Below are positions 1 to 8,735 of a stretch of DNA of 32,684 bases, piece by piece (within the stretch, counting starts at the first letter, position 1; each line of letters opens with the position of its first letter). Where the stretch lies: assembly GCA_025925475.1 (NCBI GenBank), contig JAICLP010000005.1, positions 1-32,684 of the forward strand, read 5' to 3'. Position numbers and translations under genes: made by a program. Below the pieces are notes generated by a model. That model was given only the letters and a program-made list of their open reading frames with translations, did not search any database and was not told where the DNA came from. This DNA comes from Burkholderiales bacterium (GTDB lineage: Bacteria > Pseudomonadota > Gammaproteobacteria > Burkholderiales > Casimicrobiaceae).

Positions 1-213
1 AGCGGGCCGGTTCAGACGCTTCCCGGTGCATACGAGCTTCGCGCTTTGCAGGCTCGATATCGGCGGCAGCGGCGGGTGCGTTCCACCTGACGCATCGACG
101 ACCAGCAATTCGATTGGCGAATGCCGCTGCCCGACCACCGACGCAATTGCATCGGCGAGACACGGCCTGCCCATGCTTCGGACGATGACGGTTGCGGTTG
201 GCGCGGCGCTCAC
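1..213 (-). CDS. Glycosyltransferase family 2 (GT2), N-terminal fragment running off the window edge
   Basis: Reverse-strand translation from GTG at 213: (M)SAAPTATVIVRSMGRPCLADAIASVVGQRHSPIELLVVDASGGTHPPLPP..., open to the window edge. Matches the GT2 start pattern (VSVIVRT..RP.L..AL.SV..Q...E.VVVDA). Not in the ORF track. Confidence 0.65.
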   Translation of the reverse strand, partial: MSAAPTATVIVRSMGRPCLADAIASVVGQRHSPIELLVVDASGGTHPPLPPISSLQSAKLVCTGKRLNRPA

Positions 214-295
214 GTTGTGAAATGCACGCGCATTTCGCCTGATCCGCGAACCGACGGAAGGCCCGTCCTAGGCGTCGCTTCGGTGACTTACGAGG

Positions 296-463
296 CTACG
301 AGTCACCCTTCTTGTCCGACGTCGGCGGGTCCGCGTCGGGAGCAGCCGCCGCCTGCTCGGACTCCGACTTGCGTTGACGCTTCGCTTCCTTCTTCTGCTT
401 CTTTGCAAGGTCGCGCTGGCGTTTTGCGAGCGCGTAGTTGGGCTTCGCCAATTGATGCTCCAT
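296..463 (-). CDS. Small Lys/Arg-rich conserved hypothetical protein (55 aa)
   Basis: Reverse strand ATG at 463 to TAG at 296: MEHQLAKPNYALAKRQRDLAKKQKKEAKRQRKSESEQAAAAPDADPPTSDKKGDS. Below the ORF-track length cutoff. Low-complexity basic composition resembles small proteobacterial 'KPNYAFAKRQRELAKKQKKEAKRQRK' proteins. Confidence 0.6.
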   Translation of the reverse strand: MEHQLAKPNYALAKRQRDLAKKQKKEAKRQRKSESEQAAAAPDADPPTSDKKGDS

Positions 464-605
464 GGATTGAACCCGTTATCGTAGGCCATTTCGCGGCAGC
501 CGGTCCTCGCGTGTGCAAATCGGCCGTCGATTGTCGCGTAACCAGGCCCAAGTCTTTCCGGGCCTCTGCGATTTGCCCGACAATGACGCCGGGGGGCCGC
601 CGCCC

Positions 606-3485
606 ATGCTGAACCCCGCACCGACCCAAACCCTCACCTTCCTTTTCACCGACATCGAGGGCAGCACGGTGTTGTGGGAGCACGCGCCCGAGGCGATGCG
701 CCCACTGCTCGCGTGGCACGACGGCGTCCTGCGCTCGGCCATCGAGTCCTCCGGCGGACACGTCTTCAAGACCACGGGCGACGGCGTTTACGCGGTTTTC
801 GGCACTGCGAAGCATGCAATCGCAGCCTGCCTTCAGGCGCAGCGCGATCTGCAGCAAGCGGCGATCGGCGCCGCAGGCGCGACTGCGCGAGGGCGCGAGC
901 CGCCGATCGCGATCAGGGTCCGCATGGGTTTGCACAGCGGGGCCGCCGAGCTCCGCGACGGGGACTATTTCGGAGCACCGGTGAATCGGGCCGCGCGAAT
1001 CATGTCGGTCGCGAACGGAGAGCAAGTGCTGCTCTCCTCCACGACCGCGGAGTTGCTTCGCGGCGACGTTCCCGATGAGGTCGAGCTCCGCGACATGGGA
1101 GAGCACCGGCTCAAGGGATTGCCCAATCCGGAGCGACTGCTCCAGCTCGTCGCGTCAGGGCTGCGCGCGGATTTTCCGCCATTGGTCTCGCAGGCCGCGC
1201 ACAGCCTTCCCGCCGAACGCGACGCCTTCATCGGGCGAAACGACCCACTCGCCGACCTGGCAAAACGCTTCGGTCGCGATGCGCGGCTCGTGTCGGTCCT
1301 CGGCGTCGGTGGCAGCGGCAAGACACGCCTCGTGATCCGCTTCGGTTGGAGCGCACTCGATGCCTTCCCCGGCGGCATCTGGTTTTGCGATCTCTCCGAG
1401 GCCAGAACGCTCGATGGGATCCTCCATGCCGTCGCGCAAGGTCTCGGTGTCCCGCTCGGCAGCGACGACCCGGTCGCGCGCATTGGCAACGCGATTGCCG
1501 GCCGCCGGCAATGTCTCGTCATCCTCGACAACTTCGAGCAGGTGGCCCGGCTCGCCGAAGAAACGCTCAGCCAATGGCTGAACCGCGCGAGCTTCGCGCG
1601 ATTTCTCGTGACGACGCGCGAAGTGCTCGGTCTGACGGGCGAGGAAATTCTCGCGCTCGGCCCGATGCCACCGCAGGATGCTTCCACCTTGTTCGTGAAG
1701 CGAGCAGAAGCCGCGAAGCCCGGGTTCGCGTTGAGCACGGAGGATCAGGCGGCGATCGGCACGCTCGCGAAGCTGCTGGACGGACTTCCGCTCGCAATCG
1801 AGCTCGCGGCCGCGCGAGTACGCGTGATGCCGCCGCGCACGCTTCTCGCGCGAATGAGCGACCGATTCAGGCTCCTGTCCTCGATCGGCGGCCGTCTCGA
1901 CCGCCAGGCGACGCTGCGCACGGTGTTCGACTGGTCGTGGGACTTGTTGTCGTTGCCCGAGAAGGCCGCGTTGGCGCAGTTTTCGGTGTTCGAAGCGGGT
2001 TTCACGCTCGAAGCAGCGGAGGCCGTTCTCGATCTTGGCGACTCCGATGACGCGCCATGGGCGATCGACATGCTGCAATCGCTCGTGCAGAAATCGCTCG
2101 TCAGGCAGGTGACGGACGATCGCTTCGATCTGCTCGTCAGTGTCCAGGAGTACGCGGCCGAGCACCTGCGCACGGCCAAGCGTTATTCCGGCAGCGGGCC
2201 CGCTGCAGCGCTCGCCGCCGAGATCAGGCACGGTGCGCACTTTGCGTCGATGGAGCAGCGCACAGCGGTCGAGCATCGCAGCGTGGAGCTCGACAATCTT
2301 GTCGCTGCGTGTCGTCGTTCGGCGGCGCGCGGTGATGCGGCGACGGCCGCAAAGACATTGCAGGCCGCGTGGAGCGTACTCGCGCTGCGGGGACCGTTTC
2401 GAATCGGCGTCGAGCTTTCATCGCTGGCTCAGGCCATTCCCGGCCTGGAGCCGGGTACGGCCGCGATCGTGCATGAGATTGCGGGCTCGGCGCTGAGGCT
2501 TCTCGGGAAGGTCACCGACGCGCGTACGGCATTGGACAGATCGCTCGAAGAAGCTCGCGAGGCGGGCGACCACGCCTGCGAGATTCGAGCACTGCTCAAC
2601 CTGGGCGCGCTCGATATTCACGGCGGGGCCGCGCAATCGGCCCGCCGAGTTCTCGAGCTCGCGCTCGCCGCTGCACGCGAGATGTCGGACTTCGGGCTCG
2701 AAAGCGAAGCCAGGAACAAGCTCGGAAACCTGGAAATCTCACTCGGCAAGCCGGATGGCGCCCTGCCGCACTTCGAGGCTGCGCTCGATCTCGCCAGGAA
2801 AGCGTGCGACCGACGACGCGAAGTGGCGGCGCTTGGCAACCTGGGAACGTTGGAAGTCTCCGGAGCAAGCAAGGCACGCTTCCATTGCGAAGCAGCGCTT
2901 GCGATGGCGCGAGCCCAGGCCGACCGGATGATCGAAAGCAACACGCTGTGCAATCTGGGACTGCTGAACTACCTCGACGGAAGGCTCGAGGAGGCAAGGG
3001 AGCACCTCGACATGGGATTGGTCGTCGCGCGAGAGATCGGCAACGTCGAGGCGGAGGGCATCGTGCTGTGCAATCTCGGCATGCTTCATGACGCGCTCGC
3101 GCAACTCGACCAGGCGGAGAGCCATTACGATGCCGCGCTCGCCATCGCGCGCGCATTCGAGCTTCGTCGGCTGGAAGGACAGATCCTGGGCTACGCCGGC
3201 GCGCTCTCGGCGCGTCGCGGCGAGCTCGACGAAGCGCGCAGCCGCCTCGACGCCGGCGAAGCGCTGCTGCGCGCAGTGTCCGATCGAGTAAGCCTCGGCA
3301 TTCTGCTTTGCAATCGATGCGAAGCGGCGGAACTGGCCGGCTCCTCTTCCGATGCGAGCGCCGCGCTTGTCGGGGCGGAGGAGATTGCCGCGGAGGTCGC
3401 GGCGGGAGCCGACTCCGAGTTGGGGTTCGCGCTGGCGCGTCTCCGAGGCAAGGCGCGAATCAGCCCCGAACCGACCCGCATATAG
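606..3485 (+). CDS. Class III adenylate/guanylate cyclase domain + STAND-type ATPase + TPR regulator
   Basis: MLNPAPTQTLTFLFTDIEGSTVLW...KTTGDGVYAVF...GDYFGAPVNRAARI (cyclase); GVGGSGKTRLV Walker A; CLVILDNFEQV Walker B; C-terminal TPR-like repeats (ALLNLGAL.., EARNKLGNLE, ALGNLGTLE, TLCNLGLLNYLDG, VLCNLGMLHDAL). In-frame ATG at 606 is a better start than 513. Confidence 0.9.
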   Translation: MLNPAPTQTLTFLFTDIEGSTVLWEHAPEAMRPLLAWHDGVLRSAIESSGGHVFKTTGDGVYAVFGTAKHAIAACLQAQRDLQQAAIGAAGATARGREPPIAIRVRMGLHSGAAELRDGDYFGAPVNRAARIMSVANGEQVLLSSTTAELLRGDVPDEVELRDMGEHRLKGLPNPERLLQLVASGLRADFPPLVSQAAHSLPAERDAFIGRNDPLADLAKRFGRDARLVSVLGVGGSGKTRLVIRFGWSALDAFPGGIWFCDLSEARTLDGILHAVAQGLGVPLGSDDPVARIGNAIAGRRQCLVILDNFEQVARLAEETLSQWLNRASFARFLVTTREVLGLTGEEILALGPMPPQDASTLFVKRAEAAKPGFALSTEDQAAIGTLAKLLDGLPLAIELAAARVRVMPPRTLLARMSDRFRLLSSIGGRLDRQATLRTVFDWSWDLLSLPEKAALAQFSVFEAGFTLEAAEAVLDLGDSDDAPWAIDMLQSLVQKSLVRQVTDDRFDLLVSVQEYAAEHLRTAKRYSGSGPAAALAAEIRHGAHFASMEQRTAVEHRSVELDNLVAACRRSAARGDAATAAKTLQAAWSVLALRGPFRIGVELSSLAQAIPGLEPGTAAIVHEIAGSALRLLGKVTDARTALDRSLEEAREAGDHACEIRALLNLGALDIHGGAAQSARRVLELALAAAREMSDFGLESEARNKLGNLEISLGKPDGALPHFEAALDLARKACDRRREVAALGNLGTLEVSGASKARFHCEAALAMARAQADRMIESNTLCNLGLLNYLDGRLEEAREHLDMGLVVAREIGNVEAEGIVLCNLGMLHDALAQLDQAESHYDAALAIARAFELRRLEGQILGYAGALSARRGELDEARSRLDAGEALLRAVSDRVSLGILLCNRCEAAELAGSSSDASAALVGAEEIAAEVAAGADSELGFALARLRGKARISPEPTRI

Positions 3486-3554
3486 GAGTTTGGCCGACAG
3501 AGCGAGGGCACGCGTCGCTACTAACGTTCTGCATCTCGCGTGAGGAGGGGTCTC

Positions 3555-3881
3555 ATGTTCTGGAATAGAACGACGACGCGCAGTACCCGGGAACTCGCAA
3601 GCGATTTCAATCAGCTTGTAGAGGAAGGCAGGATGCTTCTGGGCGAATTGAGGGCAAATGCTCGAGAACAAGCCGGCGTGCGGACGGTCGTGGACGACAT
3701 AAGCGAAAAGCTCGCCGACTTCCAGTCGTCGGCCACGAGCGCTGCCCGACGGGGCGCCAGGCAGGGCGCTGACTATGCGCGTCAGGCCGACCGTTATCTG
3801 CGCGACAATCCCTGGCCTGCGGTGGCCGGTGGCATCATCGTGGCGGCGCTTGCTTCTCTTTGGCTGGCGCAACGTCGCTGA
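3555..3881 (+). CDS. DUF883/ElaB-YqjD-like C-tail-anchored membrane protein
   Basis: SD GAGGAGG upstream of ATG 3555; FNQLVEEGRMLLGELRANAREQAGV...RQADRYLRDNPWPAVAGGIIVAALASLWLAQRR: helical region then the 'DNPWPAVAGG' C-terminal TM typical of the family. Confidence 0.8.
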   Translation: MFWNRTTTRSTRELASDFNQLVEEGRMLLGELRANAREQAGVRTVVDDISEKLADFQSSATSAARRGARQGADYARQADRYLRDNPWPAVAGGIIVAALASLWLAQRR

Positions 3882-3977
3882 CATGCGCCGGGAAGAGCCG
3901 GCTCGCATATCGCGCTCGGCTTCGCGCAGAGCATTACCAATTCGACAGGCTCACGACAACGATCAAAAGGGGGCGGT

Positions 3978-4052
3978 GTGAATAGAATCATCTATATCGT
4001 AGGACTCGTCGTCATCGTCATCGCTATCCTGTCGTTCTTCGGTTTACGTTAG
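3978..4052 (+). CDS. 24-aa single-TM small membrane protein
   Basis: GTG start after AAAGGGGGCG: (M)NRIIYIVGLVVIVIAILSFFGLR*. Uninterrupted hydrophobic helix, between two DUF883-like genes. Absent from the ORF track because of length. Confidence 0.7.
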   Translation: MNRIIYIVGLVVIVIAILSFFGLR

Positions 4053-4105
4053 GCCGCGGCGCTCGCAGGCCTCGCCCGAGCGCCTGATCTGGATGGAGAG
4101 GAATC

Positions 4106-4420
4106 ATGGCAGAAAACCCTGGCAGTTCTCCGGTAGATGCAATGGCAGAACAAGCACGGACAGCCACCGATCGCATTGCGTCGAAAGCCACCGATGCGAT
4201 CACGGCGGTGAAGACTTCGGTCCACGACACCGTCAACAGCGCTGCGGATCGCGCTAACACCGCTACGCAGTGGACTTCCGAACGAATCGACGCAGTCAGG
4301 CGAGCGCCAGCTGACGCCTTGGAAACAGGGGCCGAGTACATTAGAGCCAACCCGTATACCGCGGTGGCCATTGCCCTTGGAGTCGGATACGTCATTGGCC
4401 GCGTCGGTCGATACGTTTAG
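4106..4420 (+). CDS. Second DUF883-like membrane-anchored protein
   Basis: MAENPGSSPVDAMAEQARTATDRIASKATDAITAVKTSVHD...YIRANPYTAVAIALGVGYVIGRVGRYV; RANPY-TAVAIALGVGY C-terminal TM; SD GGAGAGGA upstream. Confidence 0.8.
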   Translation: MAENPGSSPVDAMAEQARTATDRIASKATDAITAVKTSVHDTVNSAADRANTATQWTSERIDAVRRAPADALETGAEYIRANPYTAVAIALGVGYVIGRVGRYV

Positions 4421-4443
4421 AACATTCGGGCTGCGGCTCATGT

Positions 4444-4469
4444 GCGGGACACGTGCGGTCGTGTGCCGC
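4444..4469. terminator. Candidate bidirectional hairpin between convergent genes
   Basis: GCGGGACACG-TGCGGT-CGTGTGCCGC: 10-bp arms with one mismatch and a 6-nt loop, between the DUF883 stop (4420, +) and the oxidoreductase stop (4501, -). No clear U-tract. Confidence 0.4.
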
Positions 4470-4500
4470 GCTGTCGCCCGGTCGACACTGTCCGATTGAG

Positions 4501-5523
4501 TCAGCTGCGGATCTCCACCGGTGCCCCTCGCCTGGCGCTGGCGGCGAGCGCATCGAGCACCAGTGCGATGTCGACGGACTCTTCCGGCGTCGCACCCGTC
4601 CAGGCCGCCGGCCCGTCGTTCAGCAGGTCACAAAACGATTCCGCCTCGGCGAGAAAGCCGTTCATCGCCGACGTCTCGATGACCTCTCGGCGCGCATCCC
4701 AACCAGGCCCGTATCGCACTTCGATGATCGGGGGAAACAGCGGACCGGTGTCGTTGTAGTAGGAGGTGGTGAGAGAACCTTGGTCGCCGGCGATGAAGGC
4801 GTGTCGATGCCGCGCGGTCGTGAAGCTGCAGGAGATTTGCGCCATCGTGCCGTCGGCGAACTCGAGCGTACCGAGTGTCGTGAGATCGACTCCCGAACTG
4901 GACCATCTTGACATCGCGTGGACGCGCGTGGGCAGTGTCCCTGTCACCAGTCGCACGAAGCTGACGGGATAGGATCCGGCGTCCATGATCGCGCCGCCTG
5001 CGAGCTCCGGCTTCATGCGGATGTTCTCCATATCCGCAAGAAGAAAGCCGAACGACGCCTGGATCAGCCGTACCTTGCCGAGTGTCTGCGCCGTCAGGAT
5101 TTCGCGAAGCTTGCGGGTCTGCGGCTGCGCCCGATACGGATAGCCTTCGACGACCGCGACATCGTGCGCCTTTGCAGCCGCGAAGATGTTGCGCGCTTCC
5201 TCCGCGTTCGCGGCGAGCGGCTTCTCGCACAAGACATGCTTGCCCGCTTCGGCAGCCAGGATCGCCCACTGCGCGTGCAGATTGTTGGGCAGAGGGATGT
5301 AGACCGCGTCGACTTGCGCGTCCGCCAGGAGCGCCTCGTATGAAGAATGGATACGAGGCACACCCAGCGATTGCGCGAACGCTTCCGCTCGCGCATGGTC
5401 CCGGCTCGCGACCGCTTCCACCGCCATCTTCGCCGAGGATCGTACGGCGTCGACAAAGAGACGCGCGATTTTCGCGGCGCCAAGGATTCCCAGGCGCACG
5501 CGTCCATGAGCCACTCGCTTCAT
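4501..5523 (-). CDS. Gfo/Idh/MocA family oxidoreductase
   Basis: MKRVAHGRVRLGILGAAKIARLFVDAVRSS...VDAVYIPLPNNLHAQWAILAAEAGKHVLCEKPLAANAEEA...MDAGSYPVSFVRLVTG: Rossmann motif and EKP motif. Start trimmed from 5577 to the ATG downstream of the dctP stop. Confidence 0.92.
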   Translation of the reverse strand: MKRVAHGRVRLGILGAAKIARLFVDAVRSSAKMAVEAVASRDHARAEAFAQSLGVPRIHSSYEALLADAQVDAVYIPLPNNLHAQWAILAAEAGKHVLCEKPLAANAEEARNIFAAAKAHDVAVVEGYPYRAQPQTRKLREILTAQTLGKVRLIQASFGFLLADMENIRMKPELAGGAIMDAGSYPVSFVRLVTGTLPTRVHAMSRWSSSGVDLTTLGTLEFADGTMAQISCSFTTARHRHAFIAGDQGSLTTSYYNDTGPLFPPIIEVRYGPGWDARREVIETSAMNGFLAEAESFCDLLNDGPAAWTGATPEESVDIALVLDALAASARRGAPVEIRS

Positions 5524-5542
5524 GCTCGCGACGCAGTTCGCT

Positions 5543-6574
5543 TTACTTCTTCGCCTCTGCTTCCTTGACTGCGCCAAGCGCGTCGTCGATCCATTTGGCG
5601 TCGATGTTCGTTTTCAGCCAGTCTATGACCGGCTTTTGAGCAGCCGACCTGAATTCGGCGAACTCCGCCGCCGTCGGCGTGTAGACCGTAACGCCCTTGT
5701 CCTTCAGCGTCTGGACTCCCTCGGCGGTGAACTTGCGGTTCACGCGGCGCTCTGCCGTGCATGCGTCCCTGGCGGCATCCTGCACCACCTTCTGAAGATC
5801 CGACGGCAGGCTCTTCCAGAACTTGTCGCTGACGATGAACCAGTCTATCCCGTAGTTGTGGCCATCGAGCGTGACGTGCTTCTGCACCTCGTAGAACTTG
5901 GCAAAGATCATCGTCGGGATCGGATTCTCCTCGCCATCGACGACACCCGTCTGTAGCGCGGTATAGGTTTCCGGAAAGGCGATCGGTGTCGGCTGAGCGC
6001 CCAGTGCCTTCATCTCGGTGACGTAGAGCGGTGTCTCCTGCACCCGGATCTTCAGACCGGCCAAGTCCTTCGGCGAGTGAATGGCCTTCTTGCCAGTCGA
6101 GAAATCCCGGAAACCGACCTCGCCGAAGCAGAGGTTGTGCATGCCCGTCTTCGCCTGAAAGTCAGCGGAGAGCTTCTGCCCAAATGGCCCATCCATGACG
6201 CGGTCCGCGACAGCGTCGGAAGGAAACAGATAGGGGATGTCGGTCACCATCGCGGGCGGGTAGAAGTTCGCCATGACGCCGGAGGCGAGCCCGGCCTGGA
6301 TGAACCCGTTCTTGATGCCCTCGACGTAGTCGCGCTCACCACCCAAGGCACCGGCGCCGAAGATCTGCACGTCGATGCGCCCGTTGCTCTTCGCCTTGAC
6401 TTCCTTGGCGAACGTATCGGCCATGACGGCTTTGCGGGAGACGGACATATCCACCGAGTCCGCGTGCGCGAGCTTCAGGACGTACTTCTGGTCAGCGGCA
6501 TGACTGACGCTGGCGACGGAGAAGGCGATCGTCGATAGCATGATCGCGGGAACGAGATTCACTGGCCGCTTCAT
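5543..6574 (-). CDS. dctP: TRAP transporter solute-binding protein (DctP family)
   Basis: MKRPVNLVPAIMLSTIAFSVASVSHA signal peptide; DQKYVLKLAHADS...VRVQETPLYVTEMKALGAQPTPIAFPETYTALQTGVVDGEENPI: DctP signature. The 710-aa track ORF (5543-7675) is a run-through; only this part is coding. Confidence 0.93.
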   Translation of the reverse strand: MKRPVNLVPAIMLSTIAFSVASVSHAADQKYVLKLAHADSVDMSVSRKAVMADTFAKEVKAKSNGRIDVQIFGAGALGGERDYVEGIKNGFIQAGLASGVMANFYPPAMVTDIPYLFPSDAVADRVMDGPFGQKLSADFQAKTGMHNLCFGEVGFRDFSTGKKAIHSPKDLAGLKIRVQETPLYVTEMKALGAQPTPIAFPETYTALQTGVVDGEENPIPTMIFAKFYEVQKHVTLDGHNYGIDWFIVSDKFWKSLPSDLQKVVQDAARDACTAERRVNRKFTAEGVQTLKDKGVTVYTPTAAEFAEFRSAAQKPVIDWLKTNIDAKWIDDALGAVKEAEAKK

Positions 6575-6630
6575 TGCATGTCCTCCAAAAGGTTTGCGGG
6601 TCTGGGTTTGCAACAACGGAAGGCTCGAGG

Positions 6631-8613
6631 TCACTTGAGATTCAACGCGTGTGGGAGCACCAGGCTGATCGCCGGGAACAGTGCAATGACAATGAGGCCG
6701 ATCACGAGCACCGCCAGATAAGGCACGAAGCGCGGCGTCACCCTTTCGACCGCCGTATCCATGACGGCACACGTCACGAAGTAGCAGATCCCGAACGGCG
6801 GTATGAACGTGCCGATGCCCATGGCAATGATCATCACGATGCCGAAGTGCATCGGATCGATGCCGTACCGAGTGGTCATCTGCAGCAGCATCGGGCCGAA
6901 GATCAGGAGCGAAGGCAGGCCCTCGAGAATCGAGCCCATGACCACCATCAGGACGATGGCGAAGGTCATGAAGGCGACGCTCGATCCCCCAAGCGCGTCG
7001 AGAAAGCCGGAGACCACGCTCTGCAAGCCGCTGATCGCAAGCGTCCACGAGAAAGCGCTGCCCGCACTGACCATGAAGAGCACCATCCCGGACATCGCCG
7101 CCGAGTCGGCCATCGTGGAGAAAAAGCTGCGAAAGGTCATGCCGCGGTACAGGAGGACGGACACGGCAATGGCATAGACGACGGCCAGCGACGACACCTC
7201 GGTGGTCGTCGCAATGCCACCTACGATCCCGACAATCAGGATGATGGGAACGAGCAGCGCCGGGAACGCGCGGTAGGTAATGCTCATGCGCTCGCGCCAA
7301 CTCGTTTTCGCGCAGCGGGGCCAGTTCCGCTTGCGCGCGCGATGGAAGACGATGGCCATCAGGCATAGGCCGAGCAGCGCAGCGGGCAAAACGCCGGCAA
7401 CGAAGAAAGCGGCGACCGAAAGCGTCGTGATCGAAGCGAGCACCATCATCACGAGGCTGGGCGGAATCGTCTCGCCCATGATCCCCGCCGCAGACAGCAC
7501 TGCCGCGCTCTCGGCCTCGTCGTAGCCTTGCGCCTTCAACATGCCCTTCAGCGTCGTTCCCACCGCCGCGACGTCGGCGATCTTCGAGCCTGAGATGCCG
7601 GAGAAGATGTACATCGCGACGACGAGCGCCTGAAGCAATCCACCCTGCAACCGTCCGACGGTAGCCGTGACCCAATCGGCCAGGGGCTTGGTCAACCCGC
7701 CGTCAGTCATGATCTTCCCGGCGAGGATGAAGAACGGCACCGCGAGCAGGATGAAACTGCTGATGCCATTGGTAAGCGCGAACGAGACGGCCATGGGGTC
7801 CGCCGCCGCAGACGAGTAGATGTACACGTAGGCGGTGACCGAGAGCACGTAGGCGATCGGTACGCCGGCGAACACGAGGACCAGCAGCAGCAGCAGCGCG
7901 AACGCTATTCCGCCCGGGCCATCCCATGGGCCGGTGAAGTACTGCAAAAGGAACCAGACAACGGCCAGTGCCAGGACGGCTGCTCCCGCGACCACGTTGT
8001 GTCGACCCCGGTATCGCGCGAGCTTGGTCACGGCAAAGAGCACGGTCAGGACCATGCCGATGATGAACGGCAACAACGTCCACGACTTCGACAGCTGGAG
8101 GATCGTCGTCAGGTTGTTGCGGGACTTGATCCACATCGGCACGGCATAAGCCACACCGATCAACGCCACGACCAGAACGAAGTAGTGCCGGGCACACTCG
8201 GCGTATTCCCTCTGGCGGTTCGGCAGCCGCTCGATCGCGAAGCGGACGACCATGTGCATGCCGCGGTGATAAGCGACGGCACCTCCGATGAACGCGAGAC
8301 TCGTAAGTGCGTATTCGGCAACCTCGTTCGCCCACACCAGCGAGTTGGTGAATATCGCCCGCATGGCGGTGTTGCCGAAGAGGAGCACGAGCTCGACGAA
8401 GAGAATTCCTCCGAGCACTGCGTCGAAGGTGTGCTCGAGCCACGACGAGAAGCGTACGTCGTCGGTACTGCGTGCCGCGCTGCCCGCAGGCTCGACCTCG
8501 GACAGCGGCGTATGCAAGGGTCCCGAAAGTGTTTGCACGATCAGCGCTGCGCTCTCGTACCGCCGGCGCTCATGTTCGGGTTCTTCGGCTTCGGGTCGAG
8601 TGTGTGCCCGCAC
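6631..8613 (-). CDS. dctM: TRAP transporter fused small (DctQ) and large (DctM) permease
   Basis: 660 aa; DctQ-like N-terminus (LVWANEVAEYALTSLAFIGGAVAYHRGMHM), then DctM-like AGVPIAYVLSVTAYVYI...FILAGKIMTDGG...GTTLKGMLKAQGYDEAESAAVLSAAGIMGETIPPSLVMMV. Confidence 0.9.
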   Translation of the reverse strand: MRAHTRPEAEEPEHERRRYESAALIVQTLSGPLHTPLSEVEPAGSAARSTDDVRFSSWLEHTFDAVLGGILFVELVLLFGNTAMRAIFTNSLVWANEVAEYALTSLAFIGGAVAYHRGMHMVVRFAIERLPNRQREYAECARHYFVLVVALIGVAYAVPMWIKSRNNLTTILQLSKSWTLLPFIIGMVLTVLFAVTKLARYRGRHNVVAGAAVLALAVVWFLLQYFTGPWDGPGGIAFALLLLLVLVFAGVPIAYVLSVTAYVYIYSSAAADPMAVSFALTNGISSFILLAVPFFILAGKIMTDGGLTKPLADWVTATVGRLQGGLLQALVVAMYIFSGISGSKIADVAAVGTTLKGMLKAQGYDEAESAAVLSAAGIMGETIPPSLVMMVLASITTLSVAAFFVAGVLPAALLGLCLMAIVFHRARKRNWPRCAKTSWRERMSITYRAFPALLVPIILIVGIVGGIATTTEVSSLAVVYAIAVSVLLYRGMTFRSFFSTMADSAAMSGMVLFMVSAGSAFSWTLAISGLQSVVSGFLDALGGSSVAFMTFAIVLMVVMGSILEGLPSLLIFGPMLLQMTTRYGIDPMHFGIVMIIAMGIGTFIPPFGICYFVTCAVMDTAVERVTPRFVPYLAVLVIGLIVIALFPAISLVLPHALNLK

Positions 8614-8631
8614 ACTAACAGAATTGTCAGT
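8614..8631. promoter_or_regulatory. Candidate TetR-type operator in the TRAP/tetR divergent region
   Basis: Imperfect palindrome ACTaACA-GAAT-TGTcAGT, with an additional overlapping ACACTA (8612-8617) / TAGTGT (8631-8636) inverted pair. Confidence 0.35.
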
Positions 8632-8735
8632 AGTGTCAAGGCAGTCCGAAAGCCGATTCAGATGGCGTATGCTGATTGATTACCGTGAAGTCGATTGCTG
8701 TGCTTCGGCAACCATTTTCTTTGCAAGTTGGAAAA

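Noticed and set aside
1155-3908. Long minus-strand ORFs (1155-2276 and 2739-3908)
   Set aside because: Antisense to the cyclase-STAND-TPR gene, which has clear domain motifs.
5543-7675. 710-aa minus-strand ORF
   Set aside because: Only 5543-6574 (DctP, with its own signal peptide and ATG) is coding; the N-terminal extension is an out-of-frame shadow of the same-strand TRAP permease gene.
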